Assembly: GCF_900101985.1 (NCBI RefSeq)
Contig: NZ_FNAR01000010.1
Span: 1 to 64,000 of the forward strand
Reading direction: 5' to 3'
Length of the DNA: 64,000 bases
Source of the DNA: Bhargavaea beijingensis
GTDB taxonomy: Bacteria; Bacillota; Bacilli; Bacillales_A; Planococcaceae
This document shows positions 9,439 through 18,197 of this stretch, one piece after another (position 1 is the stretch's first letter; each line of letters opens with the position of its first letter). The notes beneath the pieces are model-generated. The model saw only the letters and a list, made by a program, of their open reading frames with translations, was not told the DNA's origin and made no database searches. Position numbers and translations under genes: made by a program.

Positions 9439-9520
9439 GGACAACCCTTCTTATCCTGTTGATGGACCCGGCAAGCCGAGTTAAATGCCACTATTTTAAC
9501 GTGAACGTCAGTCAAAGGGC

Positions 9521-9562
9521 AAAAAAAAGACCATCCGGCTGCTCCAGCCAGTCTGGACGGTC
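9521..9562 (-). terminator. Terminator of MFS gene
   Basis: On the minus strand GACCGTCC and GGATGGTC close a long hairpin followed by eight T residues, directly after the MFS gene. Confidence 0.85.
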
Positions 9563-9579
9563 AGTCAGAAAACATGAAA

Positions 9580-10854
9580 TTAAGGGGTTTCCGGCACCGG
9601 CTCATATCGTGAGGGATTCGGGACGAAGTACAAAATGATGCCGCCGATGATGAACAGTATGACAAGGCTGAAGACGCCGGCGTTTGTGTTGCCGGTCATC
9701 TGGGCGGTGACGCCGACGAGAAGCGGTCCCATGATCGAAGCAAATTTCCCGAAGATGTTGTAGAAGCCGAAGAATTCGTTGGAGTTCTCTTTCGGGACAA
9801 GCCTGCCGAAGTAGGATCGGCTAAGTGCCTGGATGCCGCCCTGCGAGGTACCGACGAGCATTGCAAGCACCCAGAAGTCGGCGACGGAATCCATTGAATA
9901 AGCATAGATGCAGACAAATGTGTAGACGGCGATGCCGACATAAAGGATCTGTTTCGTCCCGTACCGGTCGGCGAGCCGGCCATAGATGACCGCGAACGGA
10001 GCGGCGATAACCTGTGTGACAAACAGGACGATCAGCAGGCTGTTCGTATCGATGCCGAGATCCGAGCCATACGCGGTCGACATGGAGATGATCGTGCCGA
10101 CACCGTCGATGTAGAAGAAGTAGGCAAGCAGGAACAAAAACAGCCCCCGGTATTTCCTGATTTCCCGGAACGTGTTGCCGAGACGCTTGAATGCCTGCAC
10201 CACCGGTTTCGGTTCAGGTTCGATAAAGTGGATCTGGTGCACATGGCGGAACATCGGCACCGAGAACAGGAGCCACCAAACGGCGGTGATCAGGAATGCG
10301 GCGCGGCTGGCATTGGTCACGGACAGCGGAAGGACGCCTGACTGCGACAACAGGATGATGGTGATCGAGAGGATGAACGGGATCGTGCTGCCGATATACC
10401 CGATTCCGTAACCGAACGCCGAAACCCGGTTCATGCGTTCGGAAGTGGAGACATCGGTGAGGAACGAGTCATAGAACACATTCGCTCCTGTCGAGCCGAG
10501 GGCGGCGAACGTGTAGACGACGAGCAGCATCAGCCAGTTATCTGACGGGATGAAGGCAAGTGCGGCCGTGGCTCCCGTCCCCAAGATAAAGAAGGCGGTG
10601 AAAAACTTCTTTTTCATGCCCCGGTAATCCGCAATTGTGCCCAGCACCGGCGCCAGCAGCGCAAGGATGAATGTGAAGATGGAGATGGTATAGCCAAGAT
10701 AGGCTGTCGAGTCGGTCGCGCTTACGCCTGCATTGGTTGCTGCCGCCTTATAAAACAGCGGGAAGACGGCTGTAGTGATGATGATGGAATAGGCGGAGTT
10801 GGCCCAGTCGTAAAACGCCCAGCTTTTCTCTTCTTTCGTCAGCCGGAATTTCAA
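9580..10854 (-). CDS. MFS transporter, UMF1/Atg22-like family
   Basis: This 424-residue integral membrane protein has about 12 hydrophobic segments. The N-terminal KSWAFYDWANSAY motif is diagnostic of the UMF1 (Atg22-like) branch of the major facilitator superfamily, and a GRLADRYG-type MFS loop lies in the second half. Some relatives are proposed amino-acid effluxers, but bacterial members are mostly uncharacterised. I chose the TTG start at 10854 because GGGGGGAG precedes it by four bases. An in-frame ATG at 10899 would overlap a TACAAT -10-like sequence and adds a non-conserved His/Asn-rich leader. It is divergent from the ABC-F gene. Confidence 0.85.
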   Translation of the reverse strand: MKFRLTKEEKSWAFYDWANSAYSIIITTAVFPLFYKAAATNAGVSATDSTAYLGYTISIFTFILALLAPVLGTIADYRGMKKKFFTAFFILGTGATAALAFIPSDNWLMLLVVYTFAALGSTGANVFYDSFLTDVSTSERMNRVSAFGYGIGYIGSTIPFILSITIILLSQSGVLPLSVTNASRAAFLITAVWWLLFSVPMFRHVHQIHFIEPEPKPVVQAFKRLGNTFREIRKYRGLFLFLLAYFFYIDGVGTIISMSTAYGSDLGIDTNSLLIVLFVTQVIAAPFAVIYGRLADRYGTKQILYVGIAVYTFVCIYAYSMDSVADFWVLAMLVGTSQGGIQALSRSYFGRLVPKENSNEFFGFYNIFGKFASIMGPLLVGVTAQMTGNTNAGVFSLVILFIIGGIILYFVPNPSRYEPVPETP

Positions 10855-10973
10855 TTCGCTCCCCCCTTGTGTGTGATTGTGATTGTCACCTGCTACCATT
10901 GTATCAATATCGTTTCCCGGAAAGGTTAAGATTCTGAAAAAATTTTCCTCTGAAAGGGGGCAAAACAGCAGGA

Positions 10974-11003
10974 TTGGTTCCGGACCTCTATTTTTAGTAT
11001 GAT
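10974..11003 (+). promoter_or_regulatory. Candidate promoter of ABC-F gene
   Basis: TTGGTT (10974-10979) and TATGAT (10998-11003) are separated by 18 bases, and the gene starts 36 bases further on. Confidence 0.5.
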
Positions 11004-11038
11004 GGAACTGTCTATATACGGAATAGGAAGTGGCTAGC

Positions 11039-12928
11039 ATGGGGCATCTCATCGTGTCGGGCCTGACAAAGACTGTCGGCGACAAGACACTGTTCAACGA
11101 TATCAGCTTCACCATCAACGAAGGGGACCGCATCGGCCTGATCGGCATCAACGGGACCGGCAAGTCGACTCTTTTGTCAATCATCGCCGGAGCGCTGGAT
11201 GCGGACACGTCTTCGTTTGACCATCCGAATGATTACCGGATTGCCCATCTGCCTCAGGACCCGCAGCCGGATCCTGAGCGCTCGGTGCTTCAGACCGTGT
11301 TTGGCGGGGATTCCCCGCTGATCCGGCTGAACCGGCAATATGAGGAGGCGCTTCGCGAACTCGGAAGCGACCCGGAAAGCGCAGCGTCCCAGGACCGGTT
11401 TGCGAAGCTGCAGAACCGGATGGACTCTGACGGAGGGTGGGATCTGAACGCAAGGGCAAAAACGATTCTCTCGAAACTGGGCATCTCCGATTATGAAGCG
11501 AAAACCGGCAGCCTTTCAGGCGGCCAGCGCAAGCGGGTGGCGCTGGCCAAGGTGCTGCTCGAGCCGGCGGATCTCCTGCTGCTGGACGAGCCGACCAACC
11601 ATCTGGACGTCGCTTCGATCGAGTGGCTCCAGGATTACCTGAAGCAGATTGGCGGCGCAATTCTATTTATCACGCATGACCGCTACTTCCTGGATTCGGT
11701 CGCGACGAAGATTTACGAGCTGGCCGACCGGACGCTTTACAGCCATAGGGGGACCTATTCGGATTTCCTCGAGGCGAAGGCGCTCCGGATCGAGCAGGCA
11801 GAGGCCACTTTCGAGAAAAACAAGAACCGCTACCGGAATGAGCTGAAATGGATCAGGAGGGGCGCCAAAGCCCGCTCGACCAAACAGAAAGCCCGGATCG
11901 GCCGGTTTGAGGAACTGTCGGAGAAAGTGAAAAAAGAAGACGGTCCGGATCCTCTTGATCTGTCGCTTGCGTCGTCGCGCCTCGGCAAGAAAGTGCTTGA
12001 GGGGGAGCAGATCACGAAAGGATATGGCGGCAGGGAAATCATCAAAGACTTTTCATTCCTGCTTCAGGGCGGAGACCGCGTGGCGGTCATCGGACCGAAC
12101 GGGGCGGGCAAGTCGACGCTCATGAATCTGCTGGCCGGGTCCATCCGGCCGGACAGCGGGGAACTGATCCGCGGCGAGACGGTGAAGATCGCTCATTTCA
12201 CGCAGCACCTGCCGGAGATGGATCCGAATCAGCGGATCATTTCTTATGTCATGGAGGCGTCGAATGACATCGGGAGGCAGGACGGATCGCGGTATTCCGC
12301 CGTGCAGATGCTCGAGCAGTTCCTTTTTCCGTCGAACGTCCACGGCACGCTGATCGGAAAGCTGTCCGGTGGCGAGCGGAAGCGGCTGTATCTGCTGCGG
12401 CTGCTGATCGAGCAGCCGAACGTCCTGCTGCTCGACGAGCCGACAAATGACCTCGACCTGGAGACATTGTCCGTCCTTGAGACATTCATCGACTCGTTCC
12501 CGGGTGTCGTCGTGACGATTTCCCACGATCGGTTTTTCTTGGACCGGACATCCCGCAAACTGTGGGTCCTTGACGGTTCCGGGGAAGTCACACAGGAGCT
12601 CGGGCTTTATACGGATTACCTGGAAAAGGCGGCAATGCAGGAAAAAGAGGATGCCGGCGCGTCGGCTGTTTCCGGGAAACCGGCACAGCAGCCGGTAAAG
12701 CCAAAGAAAAAGAAGATGACGCTCGGTGAGAAAAAGGAATGGGAAAACATCGGCAGTGAGATCGAGTCTGCCGAGCAATCAATCATGGAGGCGGAAGAAG
12801 CGCTGGCCGGCGCCGGGGCCGATTACGGGAAAGTAAGTGAGATTTCCGCCCGGCTGGATGAACTCAATCAGGAGTATGAAGCCCTCATCGAGCGGTGGAG
12901 CTATCTGGAAGAACTCGCCGAATCATGA
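11039..12928 (+). CDS. ABC-F ATPase (YfmR/Uup type)
   Basis: This 629-residue protein has two ABC ATPase domains in tandem and no membrane segment, the ABC-F layout. Walker A GINGTGKST is at 36-44, LSGGQ near 157, and the second GPNGAGKST near 355 with LSGGE and DEPTN motifs. A KWIRRGAKARSTKQ linker of the ribosome-binding type lies between them. The final 90 residues form a charged coiled coil as in Uup and B. subtilis YfmR, whose length it matches. Such proteins bind the ribosome E site and relieve stalled translation. I chose ATG 11039, eight bases after AGGAAG; a GTG nine bases upstream is too near. It runs straight into the next gene and may share its transcript. Confidence 0.92.
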   Translation: MGHLIVSGLTKTVGDKTLFNDISFTINEGDRIGLIGINGTGKSTLLSIIAGALDADTSSFDHPNDYRIAHLPQDPQPDPERSVLQTVFGGDSPLIRLNRQYEEALRELGSDPESAASQDRFAKLQNRMDSDGGWDLNARAKTILSKLGISDYEAKTGSLSGGQRKRVALAKVLLEPADLLLLDEPTNHLDVASIEWLQDYLKQIGGAILFITHDRYFLDSVATKIYELADRTLYSHRGTYSDFLEAKALRIEQAEATFEKNKNRYRNELKWIRRGAKARSTKQKARIGRFEELSEKVKKEDGPDPLDLSLASSRLGKKVLEGEQITKGYGGREIIKDFSFLLQGGDRVAVIGPNGAGKSTLMNLLAGSIRPDSGELIRGETVKIAHFTQHLPEMDPNQRIISYVMEASNDIGRQDGSRYSAVQMLEQFLFPSNVHGTLIGKLSGGERKRLYLLRLLIEQPNVLLLDEPTNDLDLETLSVLETFIDSFPGVVVTISHDRFFLDRTSRKLWVLDGSGEVTQELGLYTDYLEKAAMQEKEDAGASAVSGKPAQQPVKPKKKKMTLGEKKEWENIGSEIESAEQSIMEAEEALAGAGADYGKVSEISARLDELNQEYEALIERWSYLEELAES

Positions 12929-12949
12929 TTTACAATGGAGGCATCAGAC

Positions 12950-14086
12950 ATGAAAATCGTTACAATCGAACCGACGCCGAGCCCGAACTCGATGAAAATC
13001 GTGATCGACAGGGAGTTGCCATTCGGCAGGGCGTTCAACTATAAGCCGGACAGCCTGGAAGAAGCCCCGGAGTTTATCCGGCAGATTTTCGAGATCGAAG
13101 GCGTGAAAGGCATCTATCACGTCATGGACTTTCTCGCGATTGAGCGGAGCGGCAAGTATGACTGGGAACCGATCCTGGCGGGCGTCCGTGAAGTGTTCGG
13201 AGAGGAGCAGGAACAAGAAAGCACCGAAGCGGCAGAAGCGGACGAGCACTTTGGAGAAGTGTACATCCATATCCAGCAATACAAAGGCGTCCCGCTCCAG
13301 GTAAAGGTGTTCGACGACCGCGGCGAGGAACGATTCGGTCTCGGACAGCGGTTTGTCGACGCGATGAACGTGCTCATGGAAGGGGACGACGAGAACTACA
13401 TCCTTCAGCGAAAATGGGCGGATTACGGAATCCGGTACGGTGACAAAAAGGAAATTGGCGAAGAGATCGTCAAGGAGCTCGAGGCCGCCTACCCGCAGGA
13501 GCGGCTGGATGCCATCATGGAAGCCGGCAGCGAGACAAAAGAAGCGCCTGTCCTCGGCCGCCGAAACGTGACGCTTGAAGAGTACCGGGCGGCCGGCAGC
13601 TGGGAAGAACGGTTCCGGCTGCTGGATCAGCTGCCCGATCCGGACATGTCCGACGTGCCGCTTCTGATGGAGGCGCTGAAGGACGAGAAGATGTCCGTCC
13701 GCCGCCTGGCCGTCGTTTATCTCGGCATGATCGAGGACGCGGCCGTTGTCCCTTATATCGAACAGGCGATGGAAGACAAGAGCGCACCGGTCCGCCGCAC
13801 GGCAGCCGATGCAATGAGTGACCTCGGATTCCCTGAATTCGAGGATCTCGCCATCCGCACGCTCAAGGACAAAAGCAAGATCGTCCGCTGGCGCGGTGCG
13901 ATGTACCTGTACGAAACCGGTACGAAAAAGGCGCTTCCTGCATTGAAGGAGATGGAAGACGACCCGGAATTCGAGGTTAAGCTCCAAGCCAAAATGGCCG
14001 CGGCCCGCATAGAAGGCGGGGAGGAAGCAAAGGGGTCAATGTGGAAGCAGATGACCGAGATGAGAACGAAAGCGAAAGGGGAATGA
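12950..14086 (+). CDS. NifU-N domain/HEAT-repeat protein (CvfC/YpgR-like)
   Basis: This 378-residue cytoplasmic protein starts with a NifU N-terminal-like (Nfu-N) domain, recognised by EPTPSPNSMKI and the following F...IEGVKGI. A linker and a long alpha-helical C-terminal part (about 210-370) follow, with repeated helix pairs of the HEAT type such as V-R-R-L-A-V-V and V-R-R-T-A-A-D-A. It resembles S. aureus conserved virulence factor C and B. subtilis YpgR. The function is unknown, although the Nfu-N domain suggests iron-sulfur or redox work. GGAGG lies eight bases before ATG 12950. It is followed after three bases by the bacilliredoxin gene, so the two are very probably co-translated. Confidence 0.85.
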   Translation: MKIVTIEPTPSPNSMKIVIDRELPFGRAFNYKPDSLEEAPEFIRQIFEIEGVKGIYHVMDFLAIERSGKYDWEPILAGVREVFGEEQEQESTEAAEADEHFGEVYIHIQQYKGVPLQVKVFDDRGEERFGLGQRFVDAMNVLMEGDDENYILQRKWADYGIRYGDKKEIGEEIVKELEAAYPQERLDAIMEAGSETKEAPVLGRRNVTLEEYRAAGSWEERFRLLDQLPDPDMSDVPLLMEALKDEKMSVRRLAVVYLGMIEDAAVVPYIEQAMEDKSAPVRRTAADAMSDLGFPEFEDLAIRTLKDKSKIVRWRGAMYLYETGTKKALPALKEMEDDPEFEVKLQAKMAAARIEGGEEAKGSMWKQMTEMRTKAKGE

Positions 14087-14089
14087 ATA

Positions 14090-14524
14090 ATGGAAGCATA
14101 TGAATCGTATATGAAACAGGTGGCAGCACCGATGCGACGTGAATTGACGGACCAGGGGTTCCAGGAGCTGACAACGGCGGAAGAAGTGGATGCTTTCATG
14201 GCGTCCGCGGAAGGCACGTCACTCGTCGTCATCAATTCCGTATGCGGCTGCGCGGCAGGACTTGCGCGTCCTGCTGTGACCGGGGCGTTGGAGGAACTAG
14301 AGAAAAAACCCGACAACCTCGTCACGGTATTCGCCGGCCAGGACCGGGAAGCGACAGAGAAAATGCGCGGGTATTTCGAGGAAGTGCCTCCGAGCTCGCC
14401 GTCGATTGCGGTGCTTGAAGGCTCCGAGCTGAAATACTTCATCCCGCGTGAGCAGATCGAAGACCATGACCTGGAGCAGGTCCAGTCACATGTTTCCGGT
14501 GTTCTCCGGCAGATGGTGAAGTGA
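14090..14524 (+). CDS. Bacilliredoxin BrxA/BrxB family
   Basis: This 144-residue thioredoxin-fold protein carries the CGC active site (SVCGCAAG) of bacilliredoxins, which remove bacillithiol from S-bacillithiolated proteins after oxidative stress. EVPPSSPSIAV near residue 102 and the short C-terminal helix are family-typical. It is closest by eye to B. subtilis YphP (BrxA); I cannot exclude YqiW (BrxB). The start lies three bases after the preceding gene, and its stop overlaps the next start (GTGA), so it is the middle gene of a tight operon. Confidence 0.93.
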   Translation: MEAYESYMKQVAAPMRRELTDQGFQELTTAEEVDAFMASAEGTSLVVINSVCGCAAGLARPAVTGALEELEKKPDNLVTVFAGQDREATEKMRGYFEEVPPSSPSIAVLEGSELKYFIPREQIEDHDLEQVQSHVSGVLRQMVK

Positions 14525-15309
14525 ACCTGCCCGTCGTCACCACCGGCCAGCACCCGGACGGTGAGAGTGTCCGGCTTGCAGAGCAAGTGGCGTGTGAAAT
14601 CGGCACGGAATTTGTGCCGCGCAAAAAACGTTCTGTCAGGAAACTCATGCGGGAGTTTGGCCGGCCGGTGGTCGTGGCCGGCAAGGAGCGGTACGAGTAT
14701 CACTCCGATCCTGATGTGAAGCCCCTGTTTTTCCACCCGGGACTTGCCGCCATCCGCATCAAGCGGCTGCAGTGCGGAGGAAGAGATGCCATGGTCGATG
14801 CGTGTAATCTGAGGGTGGGAGATTCATTCCTCGACTGCACAATGGGCCTTGCTTCCGACAGCACGGTCGCATCGTTTGTCACAGGGCGCTCCGGACTGGT
14901 GACAGCTTGTGAAGCCGACCCGATTGTCGCTTATCTTGTCGGCCATGGACTGGCGACCTACACCGACTCACCGAAAGAGGTGCTGGACGCCATGCGCCGG
15001 ATCGGGGTGCGGAATGCACAAGCTGCCGATTTTCTGGAAAGCTGCGGGGCGGACAGTTACGACATCGTTTACCTGGATCCGATGTTCGAGGAAGCAATCG
15101 AGGAAGCTGCCGCCTTCGCGCCACTGCGTTCTGCAGGGATCCACGACCGGCCGGATGACCGGTTGTTTTCGGAAGCTGTCCGGGTCGCCCGGCGGAGAAT
15201 CGTACTGAAAGCCCACTTCCGGTCGGAGTTGTTTGATCGGTACAGCTTCACCCGAATCGACCGCCCGAACACCAAGTTTCATTACGGTTATCTCAACATC
15301 GAATCCTAA
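14521..15309 (+). CDS. Class I SAM-dependent methyltransferase (YpiP/RsmJ-like)
   Basis: This 262-residue protein contains the glycine-poor but recognisable SAM-binding motif of the DUF548/RsmJ group (DCTMGLASDS, near 101-110), then CEADP as the acidic end of strand 2 and a YLDPMFEE motif, the DPPY-like catalytic tetrad region, near 183-190. B. subtilis YpiP has the same form. The target is unknown; RsmJ relatives methylate 16S rRNA guanine. It starts with GTG overlapping the brxA stop and ends at a strong terminator. Confidence 0.82.
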   Translation: MNLPVVTTGQHPDGESVRLAEQVACEIGTEFVPRKKRSVRKLMREFGRPVVVAGKERYEYHSDPDVKPLFFHPGLAAIRIKRLQCGGRDAMVDACNLRVGDSFLDCTMGLASDSTVASFVTGRSGLVTACEADPIVAYLVGHGLATYTDSPKEVLDAMRRIGVRNAQAADFLESCGADSYDIVYLDPMFEEAIEEAAAFAPLRSAGIHDRPDDRLFSEAVRVARRRIVLKAHFRSELFDRYSFTRIDRPNTKFHYGYLNIES

Positions 15310-15345
15310 AAACCAGCCGCACGGATCACCCGTGCGGCTGGTTTT
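15308..15345 (+). terminator. Terminator of the cvfC-like/brx/methyltransferase operon
   Basis: AACCAGCCGCACGG faces CCGTGCGGCTGGTTTT with a short loop. The stem is nearly perfect and ends in TTTT. Confidence 0.9.
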
Positions 15346-15467
15346 ATGTTGAAAAGACAAAAAAGTATAAAAAAACCATTGATTCTTGTATAATTGGATT
15401 ATTCATCGTTTGGGGTGTTGCCGTTCCCGCTGCGGACGGCGCTCTATCCCAGGAAGGAGATATTCGT

Positions 15468-15731
15468 ATGTTTGATCAATTAGAACAGGAATTAGAACGG
15501 CTTAACCAGATCCACGATGCCCGTGAGCGGACGAGGGCCAAAATGAAACTGCTTCTTGAGCAGATCCCCAAGGGAATCGAAGAGGCGGAAGCAGGCAACG
15601 CGGAGACCGCGGCCATTTACCTTTCGGCAACCCGTAAGATTCTGTCTGCCGCCCTGTCGGAAGAGGAAAATGCCTACAAACGGCTGATGGGGCAACAAAC
15701 GGATTCCACAACTATAGAAAAAACTCCTTGA
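15468..15731 (+). CDS. Small charged hypothetical protein
   Basis: This is an 87-residue protein that I do not recognise. It is almost entirely helical and charged: an N-terminal coiled-coil stretch rich in Glu, Leu and Arg, an EAEAGNAETAA segment, then a second helix. It has no cysteine and no membrane segment. AAGGAGAT precedes the ATG at good distance. A TATAAT at 15389-15394 is a possible -10. The stop codon lies inside the following terminator hairpin, so the gene is a compact single-gene unit. Confidence 0.75.
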   Translation: MFDQLEQELERLNQIHDARERTRAKMKLLLEQIPKGIEEAEAGNAETAAIYLSATRKILSAALSEEENAYKRLMGQQTDSTTIEKTP

Positions 15732-15755
15732 GCACCATGCTCAGGGAGTTTCTCG
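15722..15755 (+). terminator. Terminator overlapping a stop codon
   Basis: AAACTCCTTGAGCA (15722-15735) pairs with TGCTCAGGGAGTTT (15739-15752) with one wobble. The TGA of the 87-residue gene lies inside the left arm. Confidence 0.82.
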
Positions 15756-15785
15756 TTCCCCGGAAAAGGGGCGTTTGTTTGCTGA

Positions 15786-15863
15786 TCAGTGAGTGAAGTT
15801 GAAGTAGCTCAGATAGGCAAGAAGCCCGAGGAAGCCGATTCCGATCCAGATGCTTGCGTCCAT
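15786..15863 (-). CDS. Single-span membrane microprotein (25 aa)
   Basis: This short gene reads MDASIWIGIGFL..., then GLLAYLSYFNFTH, and stops; it is essentially one transmembrane helix with a short acidic N terminus. A very strong ribosome site (AAAGGAGG) lies seven bases before the ATG at 15863. Another ATG immediately upstream (15866) is closer to that site. The codon use is ordinary. It lies opposite to its neighbours, between the 87-residue gene and ypjP. No function is known to me. The perfect ribosome site and the clean hydrophobic reading frame are the evidence that it is translated. Confidence 0.7.
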   Translation of the reverse strand: MDASIWIGIGFLGLLAYLSYFNFTH

Positions 15864-15999
15864 CATTGTACCTCCTTTGGAGCTTGGGAACTATTTATAT
15901 TGAGTCCTCGTCTATTGTACAATGAAAACAGCGAGAAGGAAACCACTATCCAAAACAGGGGCAGGATCTGCCGGCCAATAGAAGAACGGGGGGAAGACC

Positions 16000-16584
16000 A
16001 TGAAGAAGTGGATCCGGAAATCACTGATGGCTGCCGTTGCGCTTGTCACTTTGGGATTTATCACACCGAGCCATGAAATCTGGGATCAGCTGCTGGACGA
16101 ACGGGACCATAAAGAGGTAGCGGGCAGTGCCGGGACTGCCGTTGCGGCCGAACTGCCCGCGACACTTACAGAAGTTGAGGATGCGCCTTTTTCAGAGCTT
16201 GCAAAGACCGCAGCACGTGATCAGTCGTACGAGAAGTTCGGAACGAAAATCGGTCCGGCCATCTCCGGTGAATTCGATCAGGTCATCCTCCCGAAGATTG
16301 AAGAAGCGATCGAGATGACGCTTGCTTCTATTGATGATGACGCAATCCGCTCACTTTCCATCAGCGAACAGCCGGCAGGCGGCTACTCTGAAAAAATCTT
16401 TCACATTTTTGACACAGGTAGCGGTGAGGACCTGATCCGCTTTCACGTCCGGACGGACAAGCGTCCGCTCGACGGTTATTACTTTAACTTCCATTACCAT
16501 ACTTCCGAAGACGGATACAGCCGGCACATTGAGCTGGGCGATATCTTCTGGTCGAAAAACACACCACCGAAATGGCTATCGTGA
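16000..16584 (+). CDS. ypjP: YpjP-like exported protein
   Basis: This 194-residue protein has an N-terminal positively charged hydrophobic signal (MKKWIRKSLMAAVALVTLG), so it is exported or membrane-anchored. The C-terminal half has the conserved YpjP sequence, with FHVRTDKRPLDGYYFNFHYH as its most marked stretch and a final FWSKNTPPKWLS. The function is unknown. As in B. subtilis it stands just before the thymidylate synthase gene, though a terminator-like hairpin separates the two here. Confidence 0.85.
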   Translation: MKKWIRKSLMAAVALVTLGFITPSHEIWDQLLDERDHKEVAGSAGTAVAAELPATLTEVEDAPFSELAKTAARDQSYEKFGTKIGPAISGEFDQVILPKIEEAIEMTLASIDDDAIRSLSISEQPAGGYSEKIFHIFDTGSGEDLIRFHVRTDKRPLDGYYFNFHYHTSEDGYSRHIELGDIFWSKNTPPKWLS

Positions 16585-16624
16585 AGATCCGATTGGGACT
16601 TGATCCCCAGCCGGGTCTTTTCTT
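16584..16624 (+). terminator. Terminator of ypjP
   Basis: AAGATCCG (16584-16591) pairs with CGGGTCTT (16612-16619), and an inner GGG/CCC stem extends the pairing. TTTTCTTTATT follows. Confidence 0.65.
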
Positions 16625-16744
16625 TATTCCCTCTCGATTCTCCCGTACAATAAGGAGTGCGGAAACATGTTTTCCGGAATGTAGACCTACATAAAAATCC
16701 TGTATGGAATACGGTCCGGTTGCGGGCCATGGGAGGTTGGATCG

Positions 16745-17689
16745 ATGGAACAATACCTGCAGCTTTGCAGAACCATCTTGGAAAACGGGACGGACAAGGG
16801 GGATCGCACGGGCACCGGGACACGGAGCATTTTCGGCCATCAGATGCGGTTCGACCTGAGTGAGGGGTTCCCGCTCATGACAACGAAGAAAACGGCGTTC
16901 CGCCTGATCGTGTCTGAACTGCTTTGGTTCATCAAAGGGGACACCAATGTCCGTACACTGATGGCGGAAAAAAACGCGATCTGGGATGAATGGGCATTTG
17001 AAAAATACGTAAAAAGCGACGAATACAGGGGTCCTGACATGACGGACTTTGGCCGCCGTGCAGCAACGGATCCGGCATTCAAGGCGATCCTTGATGAGGA
17101 AATGGATCAATTCCGTGAAAAGGTCCTGTCGGATGACCGGTTTGCTGAAGCTTACGGAGATCTCGGGCCGGTTTATGGCAGACAGTGGCGTTCGTGGCCG
17201 GACGGTCGGGGCGGGACGATCGACCAACTCAAAAACGTCATCGAATCGATCCGCAACAACCCGGATTCCCGGCGCCATATTGTTAGCGCATGGAACCCGG
17301 CTGAGGTAGAAGACATGGCGCTGCCGCCGTGCCACACACTGTTCCAGTTTTATGTGGCGGACGGCAAGCTTTCCTGCCAGCTTTATCAGCGCAGTGCGGA
17401 TGTTTTTCTCGGGGTGCCGTTCAACATTGCATCCTATGCGCTCCTGACCCATCTGATCGCGCGTGAAACCGGACTTTTACCGGGCGAGTTTGTCCATACG
17501 CTCGGTGACGCCCATATCTATTCCAACCACTTCGATCAGGTGAACGAGCAGCTTTCCCGCGAGCCCAGAAAGCTACCGTCGCTTGTCATTGACGCAGGCG
17601 ATAAATCGATTTTCGGGCTGGAAACGGCGGACATCCGCGTGGAAGGATATGACCCGCATCCGAGGATCAAAGCGCCGATAGCAGTCTGA
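16745..17689 (+). CDS. thyA: Thymidylate synthase ThyA
   Basis: ThyA (314 residues) methylates dUMP to dTMP using 5,10-methylenetetrahydrofolate. The catalytic Cys196 is in [10 protein letters not shown], and the folate/dUMP motifs RTGTGT near the N terminus and [21 protein letters not shown] are present. The length of about 314 reflects the extra segment (residues about 90-145) seen in the staphylococcal and Bacillus B-type enzymes relative to E. coli. GGGAGG precedes the ATG. The dihydrofolate reductase gene follows after 19 bases, so the two form the classic folate/dTMP operon. Confidence 0.97.
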   Translation: MEQYLQLCRTILENGTDKGDRTGTGTRSIFGHQMRFDLSEGFPLMTTKKTAFRLIVSELLWFIKGDTNVRTLMAEKNAIWDEWAFEKYVKSDEYRGPDMTDFGRRAATDPAFKAILDEEMDQFREKVLSDDRFAEAYGDLGPVYGRQWRSWPDGRGGTIDQLKNVIESIRNNPDSRRHIVSAWNPAEVEDMALPPCHTLFQFYVADGKLSCQLYQRSADVFLGVPFNIASYALLTHLIARETGLLPGEFVHTLGDAHIYSNHFDQVNEQLSREPRKLPSLVIDAGDKSIFGLETADIRVEGYDPHPRIKAPIAV

Positions 17690-17708
17690 TCATAAAGGAG
17701 GACAAACG

Positions 17709-18197
17709 ATGATTTCCTATATTGTGGCACACGATCCGAATCTCGTGATCGGAAAAGACAATCAGTTGCCATGGCATTTGCCGGGTGACCTTGCGTATTT
17801 TAAAAAACAGACGATGGGCAAGGCAATGGTCATGGGACGCAAGACGTTTGAATCGATCGGCCGTCCGCTTCCCGGGCGCCTGAATATCGTGGTCACCCGA
17901 AATCCTGAATATCAGGCCGAGGGTGCCGTCGTCGTAAATTCCGTTGATGAGGCGATCAGCCGGGCAGAGGACTATGCGCCTGAAGTGATGGTCATCGGAG
18001 GCGCCGGCCTGTTCGATGAACTGATGGAGCGGGCCGACCGGCTCTATATCACGCTCATCAGGAAACCGTTCGACGGGGATACCTATTTTCCTGACTACAA
18101 GGAAGGCTGGGTGCTCGTCTCCCAATCGGAAGAACATGAGTCGGATGATGGCATCCGGTATGACTACCGGATATATGAGAGGAAGAAGACACTTTGA
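17709..18197 (+). CDS. dfrA: Dihydrofolate reductase
   Basis: DHFR (162 residues) regenerates tetrahydrofolate consumed by ThyA. Family motifs are complete: N-terminal ISYIVAHDPNLVIG, LPWHLPGDLAYFK with the catalytic acidic residue, VMGRKTFESIGRPLPGR, and VIGGAGLF for NADPH. An AAAGGAGG site precedes the ATG. Its stop overlaps the next start (TTGA), coupling it to the acyltransferase gene. Confidence 0.97.
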   Translation: MISYIVAHDPNLVIGKDNQLPWHLPGDLAYFKKQTMGKAMVMGRKTFESIGRPLPGRLNIVVTRNPEYQAEGAVVVNSVDEAISRAEDYAPEVMVIGGAGLFDELMERADRLYITLIRKPFDGDTYFPDYKEGWVLVSQSEEHESDDGIRYDYRIYERKKTL

